From contig JASANG010001247.1 in assembly GCA_030248215.1 (NCBI GenBank), positions 62,001 through 126,000 of the forward strand: a stretch of 64,000 nt of DNA, in the 5' to 3' direction. A program made the position numbers and the translations under genes. Below, in pieces: positions 33,971-44,215 of the stretch; position 1 is the stretch's first letter, and every line of letters begins with the position of its first letter. This stretch comes from Enoplolaimus lenunculus. Taxonomy: Eukaryota; Nematoda; Enoplea; Enoplida; Thoracostomopsidae. The notes beneath the pieces are model-generated. The model ran no database searches. It was not told the origin of the DNA and saw nothing but the letters and a program-made list of their open reading frames with translations.

Positions 33971-34415
33971 CTTTAGCGACGCAAATGAGAGGGAGGGACT
34001 GATATTATTGGGCCTCTCAAGAGAGACCCCCCTTGTTATTCGCTAACGAACTGTTATTTATTTTAAACTCGCCCTCCGCCGACCCTCGTTACTGAAATAT
34101 TTCCCGTAGGTATTGCACCTATCCGTTGAATTAAACGTTTATTTGTCTTGTATCAAAAACTTGAGCGATAATTCAAGGTTACACTTAGGAAGGTACTTTG
34201 AAAAGTTAAGTATGCTTTAAAGGTTTGAACTCAACATTATTTGGTCCTGTAGTCATTTATGCGCTACAGTCAGGGATAATTGACATTTATGGACTATAAT
34301 TATGATTTAGGGACTCTATCCACTTACGGACTCTTATTAGGGATACTGACTCCTATTGATTGGGACTCAAAATGGTGACCCCTCATATTACCCCCTGTTA
34401 TTCGGGTCACTACAG
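33971..34415 (+). mobile_element. CTGTAGTGACC-family MITE, copy 2
   Basis: The right end TTATTCGGGTCACTACAG is intact; the left end is worn. The body aligns with 11380-11805 in the same orientation. Confidence 0.7.
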
Positions 34416-34812
34416 TACGCATAGGTTTTGGGTTAGGCTTACGCTTAAACTTAGGAATATGAAAAATTCTCTTACCCGTCCTGCGTTTACCCGTGGATAC
34501 CCGCAGGTAGCGTGCAGCTCTGGTGTTCTCCCAATTAGAGTATTGGGGGCAGGTGCCCACCCTGTTATTTTTACTACCCGTCCGCACCTTAATCTTATAT
34601 ACAACGGTTTTAAAAATCGCGGAAATGTTTCCTACTGCTGATACGATTTGCTTCTGTTGTATATTACTGAGCAGCGAATTTTAACAATCACCGTATATTG
34701 ACTATGGTTGTGTTTACTCATGCCTGAGCCTGAAACATTTGAAATTTACATAGAATGCAGCTTTATAATGAAAATTCACTGCTATAGAGAAATTAACCTG
34801 GCGCAAGAAGAG

Positions 34813-34952
34813 GCGGATCCAAAAAGTTCTGACGGGGGGCGGGCTGGAAAATGTTATGAAACACAAAAATTGTAAGGTAGGGACCTTATAATTTTATCAC
34901 AAAAAATTTCTGATGGGGGTGCATACGCTCTCCCGCCTCCCTCTGGATCCGC
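34813..34952. mobile_element. Small GCGGATCCA-ended element
   Basis: GCGGATCCA and TGGATCCGC are perfect 9-bp inverted ends of a 140-bp segment with G-rich and C-rich flanks inside. Single copy in the window. Confidence 0.4.
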
Positions 34953-35214
34953 TAGCGGACGCAAGTTATCGTGGATTTACTGTCCGCAAACCGATGTTAT
35001 ATTTGCTTTTCTACAATGATTCAAAATAAAAAATTTAAACTTAATGAGAGTAGAAAAGTTTGTCAGTTGCCAAGCGAACAACCGATCGCTTGTTTGTAAC
35101 TCAAAATGTAAACATCACTAAAAACCTTTCTATTTTTTAGAAGGAAAAATTGTCAATGAACGCCTAGGTATAACAACATTTGACTTTTGGGCTCATGTAC
35201 ATAATCAGGCTCAA

Positions 35215-35350
35215 ACCGTTTTTCCGCGGGACTGTAATAGCGTAAGCTTAAGCTTTATATAATTTTTGCCTAGTCTTAGCGTAAGGCTTAGTAATATGCT
35301 TTTACTACTGTTACGGGTCTGTTGTTTAACATAGGCCAACATTTCTTATC
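35215..35350 (+). repeat. Dispersed GCTTAGG-rich element, copy 2
   Basis: GCGGGACTGTAATAG, degenerate TTAGCGTAAGGCTTAG, AATATGCTTTTACTACTG and TTACGGGTCTGTTG follow the family order. Confidence 0.5.
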
Positions 35351-35539
35351 GGGATATGTTTTGCTTGGGCGATATGGTTAAGCAAACCAAGACCGTGTAG
35401 TTAACCTAAATTTTCTTCTAGTGTACATATATAATCGGGTTTCAATAGTTACCGCACCTGTAGTTTGTACCTCTTTTGTACATAAAACTAATATTAATTT
35501 TTTACCAAATAGTTATCTTAATAGTTGAGTAAATGTCAG

Positions 35540-38500
35540 ATGATCTTCAAGAGATGGTTAAAGGAATTGTTATTTTCCGCTTGTTTTTCAGTATTTTTGT
35601 TCTTCATTGCAATTCCTGCTGCATCAGTACTACATAGAGGTAAGGGCCTACGCTCAACCAAACCTAAACCCGTTTGTATTAACCTAAAATAAGCCTAATC
35701 ATAAGCCTATGATTATCAACCTTATCGGTCCATTTTCTACGTCCATCAGTCTGTGTCTCTGAGCAACAGCCTTTATAATTTGCATAGGCCGACGTATTTA
35801 ACTGACATTTTCAGCTGGGTCGCGATCGTAGCGGAAGACACTTTTTATGCCGTGGGAAGCTGTTATGCTTTGAAGGCCCATGAAAAATTTAAGGGCGGAA
35901 CGTTTTTCTGCGGGACTAAGCCTTTAGTCTATTTTTTGCTTAGGCTTAGGCTTAACTGCTTAAGCATATGCTTATACTATTGTTACAGCCATGTTCTATA
36001 CGTTGGACGGTTTGGATAAGGCTGTGGTTAGCCTTAAAATTTCAATAACTCGAAAGGATTTATGTTTGGCTTAAGGTTTCAGGAGTATAAAGCTTCCGTA
36101 CGAATTTTGTTCTAAAATGCATTCCGTCAAAGTTTATGATTTCCTGCAATTCTATTTACGACCGCATATGTGCGTGCGTAGCTGGTTTACAAACCATTAT
36201 GACTCGCAACATATCAAATCGGTATAGCACCTGGCATGCGGGTGTGCGTCGAAGTGCAGCAAACTTTTGGGATTGAATTTTCCTAGTTCTGCTCGTTTTC
36301 GACAAACAGATCAGCATTATATACCTGCTGGTAACATGTGCTATGGCTACACAGTTTCTAACCGGCGCACTCAAATATCTAAATAGGAGGAATTCGTCAC
36401 CCAAAAATTGCCAAAATATATATTCCTATAACGCAATATTTCTATCTGACATAAATGATTTGCAATTTGGTTTGAGGTAACGACATCCCTTAGTGACTTT
36501 CCTCGGAACGCCCCCACTCCGGTACAAAAGACGATACGCATATATATACGTATATATACATATATACGTATACATACATATTACGCCAACACGTAAAATC
36601 GGCACCATTGCAACCATATATGTCTTGCCCCAAACAGCTATTTGCTCCAGTTGGCATCTGGGACATTACAAACGACAATTGCTGTTCGGGGCAGCACAAA
36701 CAATTACTGGAAAGCAAAGTGCTTTCGACTGGAGCATTGTAGAGACGAAACAGCTGCTGGAATGCATACTGTTTTGATTGGTTATTCAGGTTTTACTGTT
36801 TGAGAAAAAACTCGCACTAAAAATTATTTTGCTTGACCATATTTGTAATTGCAAACTTTAAATTAAACAAGCTTTATGGTGTTTAATAGCATAAGCACTG
36901 ACAACGCTGTGTGAACGTGCGTCTGCGTAGTAATGTTTAATCGAAAACCACATTATTGTGAAATCAAGCAAAATAATACTTATTAAAGCCAAAGCGCAAC
37001 CGTAGTGTACGACGAGTTATTCAGAGCCGTAATATAACGGGCTATGGGGCCTTAGGCTCCGTACGACGTTTTCCATTTATAGAGGCGTACCCAGAATTTC
37101 TGAAATTGCGCTTCTGTAACTGTATTCCTTGACCCCATATAAGCCTGCTCAATTTATAGTTTGCAAATATGGTGAAGCCAAATATTGTGCAAGTCAGTTT
37201 TGGGCAACACAGCCAAGCCTGAACAACCAATCACAAACAGAGTGCATTCCAGCAGCTGTTTTGTCTGTACAATCCTCCAATCAAAAGCAGCTCGCATTCC
37301 AGTAGTTGTTTGGGCTAACAGTAATTGTCGTTTGAGACGTCCCAGTTGACTTTTGTAACTTTCCTCTTTACAGCTACGTTCGCAATATTCAACGATATAG
37401 CAAAGCGATTAGCCAATAGAAATCGTCAGCAAGTGCCTCGAACCAACTTTTCAACTGCACTCAAACCCAAGGAAACGTTTCATCAAATTGATTTGCAACA
37501 CATTTTATATCCAAAACATCTTGAAAGTGGTGTATTTCCTAAAATAAAACGTCGGCATCGATTGTTATATCCAAAGTATAATTTAATTTTTTGCGGAATA
37601 CCCAAAAATGCTCACACTCAAGTGCTAGGTACGTGTAAACTATTTTCATACGTAGTGAGTTACTCGTATCAGAGTTGAAAGACTGATATTTACTTCGCCT
37701 TTTCAGAGTCTACCCACTTCACTACTCTATCCTGGACTGTCATTTTTGTTGCAACCCAGCTCCAGTTGGTTGAACAAGGCATTTTTTAAGTTACACTAGC
37801 CACTTCCTGTTGTTTAAGTTCTTTACTAATGGAATATACCACAGTGTAAACGAATAGTAAATTAACGGAAACGGAAACAGATACTGATCGAAATAACAAA
37901 AACAGAAACCGAAACGGAAAACGGATTTTCACAAATGTTTTATTTTTCTGCCAATATAATTGAGGTGTGCATAATTTCACCGTCCTTTCAAAAATCTAAA
38001 AAAATAGCGAATGCATCAAAAAAATTTAAGATTTTAGATGAATTTCGTAATTCGTATTTCATTTCGAAATATTGCTGTGTATGTTTAACAAAACAAACTG
38101 CGAAATATGTTTGTGATGATTTATAGCTAATTTTCAAAGAAAAATTAACAATTTCCGTTATTCCTATAACGGATATCGACACCAATTTTCACCGGAAACG
38201 GCAATGGATATCCGGTTACACTATGAAATATATTTTTAAATTTGTTCCAGAAAGTATTTATACAATCTCTTAATACGGTAATCGGTATTTATGAACCAAC
38301 GCCGCTTTATACGCAAGCAAATATTATTCAAATTGAAATATAAAACCCTTTTCGCATGGCTTATCATAATCTTTAATTTTTAAAAACAGCGTTCTAAATT
38401 TATAAAACAGGAACAATTATTAAAAGTTTCAGATATGAAACAGGAGCGTATACTAGAGCCCTGATTTTTAAATAAGATTAGAAAGTCCAAACGTTTTGAA

Positions 38501-41500
38501 ACCAAAGTACACACGAACTCGCATACGTATTTATGAGGGCTAAAACAAGAACTACGTTTTGCCGTAACAGAAGCAGGAACAGGAATTGAATTTCTTTGCA
38601 GGAACCGGAATTTGAAATAATTTCCATCGCCGAATTACCGTTGAACTTTATAGAAAACTTGCAAAAAATGTCACAAGCGAATATTCAGCTATCAGAAACA
38701 GCTTATTCACAAAATTGAACTAATTGCAAAAACAATCATTTCAAAATACAGTAGTTGATTCATGCATCTTTGAATGCAGAAACAAAAATTGAATTTTTGC
38801 AGGAATTCCGGCTGGAACAGTAATTTCGGTGAAACACTGGTATATACCTGAAAGTTGCACATGTGTGCAAATATATGGAAAATATTGTGAACACAAAGTA
38901 TTTTATTAATATCGGGGGTTGTATAAAGCTCGGGGATGGAACTTTTTTCTGCGGGATTGCAATAAGGTAGGCTTTTAAACTTATACCAGTTTTTTTGCTA
39001 GGTTTAGGCTTAGGAATATGCTTATACGACTGTTACGGTCTTGTTCTATACATTGACCAATATCGGCATAATTTTAGAGAGGCCAATTAATTTTTGTTAT
39101 TTCATACTGTAAAATAATGTCTTCTGCGGACGGGCTAAAAATTGTTTACTCGCATGCTGCGCGTCACATTGTTTTGTATTTTAAATAAATTTTACTATTC
39201 TGAAAACAATCTATAATTACAAACGTATTTTATTAAGTTTCTAAACAACGGCATAGGTACAAATGTTACAATGTAGACCAATGCGTAGTGCTGTCTTTGA
39301 TAAAAACTGATAATGCGTATTTACGAAAATCCACCGATTGCATAAGGTGATTTTCTCGCTTTCCAAATTCATTTTAGCTCTGTTTTGCGCTGATTATTTG
39401 AGACGCAACAAGAGAGTGTCTCGTTTGCTCAGACGCGAGCCAAGAGGTGTATATACAAAGGCATGCCGCCGTTCTTTTGTTCTTGCACCCGAAAATTCAA
39501 CTGACACGAGGTAATTTTTTGACAAACATTATTCAAAGCAAATTTTTGCAGGAAAAACGGTTTTCGTACAAGCATCAGATGGAGTAAAAAAATTAAAATT
39601 TTGCGTCAAGCAGTATTAACTAAATCATTAGTAAATTTGGTGCTTAATATGTACATGTCCGCAGAGAAGCTAATCGCCTTTGCGCGTTGGCGTCCTCTGT
39701 TTATATTATAGGCGTAATCATCAAACAACGACCATTTCAAAAATTTGTAGGTGCACTAGTGCCCATTTGAAAACACACCACAAAAGTTAGCAGAATTGAA
39801 AAATAATCTTTGAAACAAGGTAGTGCCTGTTAATATGATTAACCTACTTCGAGTGCGGCTGTTCTAAAATTTAAATATACGAATTTATATCAATTCTTTA
39901 CGCTGCTCTCACGCAAGTTGGAGACCAGCGCTACACTAATACATTTTAATACCTTTAATTTTGGATATTCGTTTGAGAATTACTGAGATTTATGGAGTAC
40001 GACGTGAAGGAATGTTAAGCAAAAATGATAACTTTTGTCCACTGCATTTGCACCGTTAGCTGTGTAATTACCACTCGTTTTTATTGATTTAATTTACAGT
40101 TATAATTTTGCTAAACATTCAGCAAATCAAATGCAGACTGGCGTTTTGCCATAAAAATAAATAACTAAAGAATGTATGTTCATAAAAGTTGCGCATATTT
40201 CAAACACGAATCATTCAAAATGAAAGCAACTGTCTTAAAACTCAAATGAAATTCGACAATATTCTCCCTTTAAGATTGTCATAAACCACAGATTTGGGTT
40301 CAACCTGATCATCAGGACCGAATAATGAGTTAGTTTTCCGTAGTGAGAATAGTCCGGAGCCAAACCAATAGACCAGACTCGTGCGCCAAGCGACTTCTGG
40401 ATCTTGCCAGGCTATCTTAAATTACGAAACCAAACAGGCAAAACCATAAAAGCTCAGTCAAAACGGTTGCAGGGTATACAGCGACAACCTCTGTAGAGCA
40501 TAAGTTTAGACAAACCGCATACGATGCAAAAATGTTGAGTCAAATTGACTCTCTCCGAAATAGGCTCTATCAGACTACACAACCTGAGTCAATTTCGACT
40601 CCGGCCGAGTCAAATTTGACTCATTGAATCGTATGTTTGGCTCTGGTGGAGCCGAATTTGACTCAGTTTGTGTAGTCCCTACGGTTTCGGATTAGATTCA
40701 GGTTTAGTTTTCAGGCCAATATAGTTGACATGAGCATCTCTGGATGTTTTTATAACAATTTCTACATTTTTATTTCAGCTACGTTCAAAAATGGGCATCA
40801 CCTACGTGGCATAAACTGGCAATTGTGCGAAATCCTGTCGAAAGGTTTATATCCGGTTGGCAATTTCTGTGTCACCATAAACGCGGAAGTAAATGCTTTG
40901 GCTGCCGCGATATTCACTGTTTTGCCAGACGGATTTTTCATTTACTGACCCGATTTGCGTCAAAACGCGTTCGACCCAATGAAAATGCCATTTTCACTCA
41001 TATGTATCCGCAGGCGTGGTATTGCGAATTTAAATCACGTCTAAACGGCTACACAATCGTTAAATATGATAAGTCGGAGCAGTTCAGAGAGCACATACGA
41101 CAACTACTATCGTCTTGGGGAGTACCTCAGAGTTTACTATTTCGTGGCTGGGGTAAGGACGGGTAAGTAATGTACCGATTCAGTGCAACTGGAAGCAAGT
41201 ATTATATAGATGTTGCTAGGCGCAAACGCGTACCAGGCTTTTCAATTGGGAGTGGTTTAGTCAATCAGGAATTACAGTAAAGCTGAATTTGGAAAAAATC
41301 TGCGAGCAAAGCGAGCGGAAAACTTGACACAATTTTAAAATTAAAGTGTCTCAATGATAGATATACGTCTTCTTCGAATACGAAAGCAAAATTTGATCTC
41401 TAGATCGCTTGTTTATCGTTTGATACAACTTTAACCCGTGGCGTGCTAAGCTCAAAAATGTTAATAGTCAAAACTATTGCATTTTAGATCTTCGAAATTT

Positions 41501-41653
41501 CTTGATGTTTGGACTGATCACACCAGCTCGAAAAAGACATCTGGTCAACTTTATAACGAAGTTATAAGCAACGCTCGTACTCTGAAGTTCATTCATAAAT
41601 TATATATGATCGATTATTATTATTTTAATTACACGTTAGAAAGTTCGTCATAA
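35540..41653 (+). CDS. Type II membrane carbohydrate sulfotransferase, 5 exons
   Basis: Exons 35540-35639, 37374-37628, 39378-39510, 40779-41162 and 41488-41653, with agreeing phases (1,1,2,2), encode 345 residues. Residues 8-30 are a hydrophobic signal anchor after a short basic N-terminus (MIFKRWLKEL), as in Golgi type II enzymes. The 5'-phosphosulfate-binding motif is IPKNAHT (about 109-115); the 3'-phosphate-binding motif is IVRNPVERFISGW (about 178-190). This is the Sulfotransfer_2 type, which moves sulfate from PAPS to glycans such as chondroitin; the acceptor here is unknown. NST at about 158 and NYT near the end are possible glycosylation sites. The C-terminal exon (LDVWTDHTSS, then MIDYYYFNY) matches the family's closing helix. 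The ATG lies directly after an AG, and an out-of-frame ATG is 8 bp upstream. Three introns carry MITEs. Confidence 0.88.
35885..36015 (+). repeat. Dispersed GCTTAGG-rich element, copy 3
   Basis: GGAACGTTTTTCTGCGGGACT, TTTTTTGCTTAGGCTTAGGC, CATATGCTTATACTATTGTT and ATGTTCTATACGTTGGA. In sulfotransferase intron 1. Confidence 0.6.
36540..36585. repeat. TA-rich microsatellite
   Basis: An impure TATATATACGTATATATACA run in sulfotransferase intron 1. Open frames across it are artefacts of the repeat. Confidence 0.7.
36640..37352. mobile_element. Long-TIR element ending 21 bp before an exon
   Basis: The left arm (36640-36795) and right arm (37222-37352) are complements at about 80 percent by eye over about 135 bp; shared blocks include GCATTCCAGCAGCTGTTT, TGTACAATCCTCCAATC and CAATTGTCGTTTG. 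The inner 430 bp shows no gene. Sulfotransferase exon 2 begins at 37374, so the element borders its acceptor. Confidence 0.72.
37842..38224. mobile_element. GGAAACGGAAAC-rich element related to the hAT-like family
   Basis: It starts CAGTGTAAACG, has AACGGAAACGGAAACAG and ends GGATATCCGGTTACACTA. Ends are related to, but distinct from, CAGGGTGCAACCGG. In sulfotransferase intron 2 (37629-39377). A more worn relative may lie at 38560-38850. Confidence 0.45.
38915..39075 (+). repeat. Dispersed GCTTAGG-rich element, copy 4
   Basis: GGAACTTTTTTCTGCGGGAT, TTTTTTTGCTAGGTTTAGGC, AGGAATATGCTTATACGACT and GTTACGGTCTTGTTCTATAC; the cleanest copy. In sulfotransferase intron 2. Confidence 0.65.
40524..40678. 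mobile_element. CACTGCAA palindromic MITE, truncated copy
   Basis: TGTTGAGTCAAATTGACTCT at the left and GACTCAGTTTGTGTAGTCC at the right; the outer right arm is missing. In sulfotransferase intron 3, 101 bp before exon 40779-41162. Confidence 0.65.
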
Positions 41654-41775
41654 AGTTTAATTTTTGAGGCGACAACAACGAAGTTGCGATGCTAAAAATA
41701 GGCACCTTTTATGGAACGAAAATTTTTGCTTTGAACTCTATTAATCTTCCCTCTGCCTTCTATAAAACATTCCTG

Positions 41776-41981
41776 CACTGCAAAAAATGGTGAGTCAAAC
41801 TGACCCTCTCCGAAACAGGCTCTACGGGACTACACAAACTGAGTCAAATTCGAGTCCGCCAGAGACAAATTCGACTCACTTAGTCGCACGTTTGACTCTT
41901 GCGGAGTCGAATTTGACTCACTGTGTGTTCTCCCGTAGAACCTATTTCGAGAGTCAATTTGACTCACCAATTTTTGCAGTG
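41776..41981. mobile_element. CACTGCAA palindromic MITE, copy 2
   Basis: CACTGCAAAAAATGGTGAGT and GACTCACCAATTTTTGCAGT are complementary ends of a 206-bp palindrome. It begins 122 bp after the sulfotransferase stop. No gene is seen between 41982 and 42146. Confidence 0.85.
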
Positions 41982-42146
41982 TGGTTGCTGGTGCTGAAAC
42001 AATAGTTAATAGTTGCAAAGATTTGTCTAAGGTAATTGATTGGCCTCTGCAGCTCTAACATCAACTTAATCTTGTAATGTTTTGTTTTAATTCGCGGTCA
42101 AGTAAGGCATTTGAAATCTGTGCGATAAAATGTGGTGGGTATAAGA

Positions 42147-42311
42147 ATGCAGTTACTGATAGTCATTTTAGTGTTTTCAGTTGTGTGTTTCGTGTTACAT
42201 GCAACCATAGCTTTGCAATCAAGTAGCAAGCTCAATATGCACAAAAGGATTGACCAGAACAATTTTTTGGTTTGGCATGATATTGGTTGCATACGACTTA
42301 GACTGGGCTAA
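42147..42311 (+). CDS. Possible small secreted peptide, 54 residues
   Basis: ATG to TAA. The first 23 residues (MQLLIVILVFSVVCFVLHAT then IALQ) are a convincing signal peptide by hydrophobicity. The remainder contains a KR pair (HKRIDQNNF) and ends CIRLRLG, where a C-terminal glycine could serve amidation. The pattern resembles a peptide precursor, but the length is small, no relative is recognised, and a longer open frame overlaps on the - strand (42587-42219, basic, no motif). It could also be a first exon. Confidence 0.3.
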   Translation: MQLLIVILVFSVVCFVLHATIALQSSSKLNMHKRIDQNNFLVWHDIGCIRLRLG

Positions 42312-43429
42312 AACTTTTCTATTGGGCAAATGTTTTCCTGCATACTTTTCTGATCGAGTACTCTTTCGTCGTTTATTCCTTTTGTTCGTTCGGTACTTTT
42401 TCGTATAACCAGCCATAACGTCAAATGTCGAGCACAATAGAAAACACAACGCGACAGCTCCCGACGAACGGCAACACAGAACAGCAGCAGCCTCAGGCTT
42501 AACCGCTTTCTCTGACCTTGCAGAACCTTGAGAGTAACTTTGAGCCAGATCATCGAGATAGTATAAGTATAGGTATAGCCCTGCCACTGAATGAATCTCT
42601 TATAACGATCAAATGTATAGAAAATGTTGTTAGGTTTTGTAACTAATTGCACTAGACGCCAAATTGTACAGGGTTATAAAAATTAATGTATTATTGCTGT
42701 TGTCATACCGCTAATATATCGTTTGTATTGCTCAATATTTTATTTCAAAATAAGGAACTTACAGTGTTATTTCACTTGGTACCGATTTGCAACAAGCATG
42801 CTTATCCAACAGTTCACACAAAATCCGTATACTGTAGTTAAAGTTAGAATCTTTAGAACTTTGGCGGCTGAAATTGGATATAATTACCATACGTTCTAAA
42901 TAGTTAAACATGAAATTTACTCTCGCCAAGATTTATTTGACACTTTGGGCCAACAGTTTAACACGTGCATACAATTTAAAGCTAAAGACAACCTCCAATT
43001 TGTTGTTAGTGATTTCTTAGAGATGGCGGGCATACGGGTCACTTGACTACGATCTGTTGTTAATTTGCCAGAATCACGTATTTTCAACCAGTACTCATAC
43101 GAATATTATTCTTGAACTATACTTAAAACATCACCGTTTAGCTTTAAAAAGAAATTACCTAAGTTTACTCCTTTTCTCATTTTTGGCCCTTTATCTTCGT
43201 TTAATCTGTTACATATTTTCCTTGTATACAAGGGCAACCCCACGGGGGGCATTGGGAGACCCTGCCGCTCAAATAGACTCGATCTAAACGTAAACAATCT
43301 TGAATTGCAATTGTAGGGTCCCCCAAAATTATTCCGTGCTCCCATATATAATTTTCTGCGGACTCCTCTGCTTATACATTTTTGTATTTATTAATAATAT
43401 ATTGCACTTTTTTTAATGAAAACTGTACT
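42312..43429. other. Intergenic, no gene recognised
   Basis: It holds unassigned open frames on the - strand (to 42652) and a CCCCACGGGGGGCATTGGG patch near 43238 that resembles one near 62160. Nothing further supported. Confidence 0.3.
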
Positions 43430-43690
43430 GTTGTTGTTGTTGTTGTTGTTTTTGCTGTTTCTGTTGCTGTAAAACTAAGATTCGAAACCCAGTCTCACGG
43501 GTGGGAGGCGTTTACCATGACCACTGAGCTATAGGAGCGTGATGCTCGAGCGCGAGTAGGCCTTCACGTCTTGTCGAGATTTTGCACTGCGCACATTTTT
43601 ATAAACGTTAAACACTGCTAACAGTGTGTGTATTGCTCGTACATTATTGTATTTAGTTGCTCATAGTATACTCTATGAGTGAAAGGGTTA
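43430..43690 (-). repeat. tRNA-related dispersed repeat, copy 2, (AAC)n tail
   Basis: On the - strand: a leader with CTCGACAAGACGTGAAGGCC and CGCGCTCGAGCATCACG, TATAGCTCAGTGG (A box), GGGTTTCGAATC (B box), then a CAACAACAACAAC tail. It aligns with 9757-9990 along its length. Confidence 0.65.
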
Positions 43691-44024
43691 AAATTTTATT
43701 CGTTTAAATTCATTTTGCTTCACATCCGGCTACAGTGAAATATGGCGACATCTGGCTGATATTTTTCTGTTCAAGTTGCTCCCAGGTATGCTGGCACGCG
43801 TGATGCAGGTTCTGGATAGTCACCAAAGTTTTTTTATCAAAAATTACGTTGTATAACGAAAACAGGAGGTCTTTTAAGTATACTAAAACCTACCTATTAT
43901 AATTCTGTGGCTTCTAAGGGCTTTATCGATGCATGCTTATATTTATTGGCACCAAGGACGTGTAACAGTTCAATAATATCCACGTCAGAGCAACAAAAAC
44001 TTGAATACTAAAATTGAGCCCATG

Positions 44025-44215
44025 TTACTTTAAGGGGCGTCCAGGTTTCTGATGGATCCATAAAAGAGTAGGTTTATCTTCTTAGATTATATTTTTTGCT
44101 TAGGCTTAGGCTTAGGCTCAGGTTTAGGAACCCATTTTTGCAACGCTTAGGCTTAGGCTTAGGAATACGCTTAATCTACTGTTACGCCCCTTAAAGTAAC
44201 ATTGGCCAATTAAAA
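44025..44215 (+). repeat. Dispersed GCTTAGG-rich element, copy 5
   Basis: Two GCTTAGGCTTAGGCTTAGG-like clusters separated by CCCATTTTTGCAACG, then CTACTGTTACG and ACATTGGCC. Its start CCATGTTACTTTAAGGGGCG resembles 57977-58000. Confidence 0.6.

Noticed and set aside
36493-36777. Frames with YIYVYIHIYV tracts
   Set aside because: Artefact of the TA-rich microsatellite at 36540-36585.
38242-38330. Open segment KVFIQSLNTVIGIYE after a CAG as the missing sulfotransferase exon
   Set aside because: Its phase meets a stop at once; the segment 39378-39510 fits phase at both ends and gives the expected protein.
40086-40160. Segment after TTTACAG in sulfotransferase intron as an extra exon
   Set aside because: It hits a stop in the required phase and is not needed once 39378-39510 is included.
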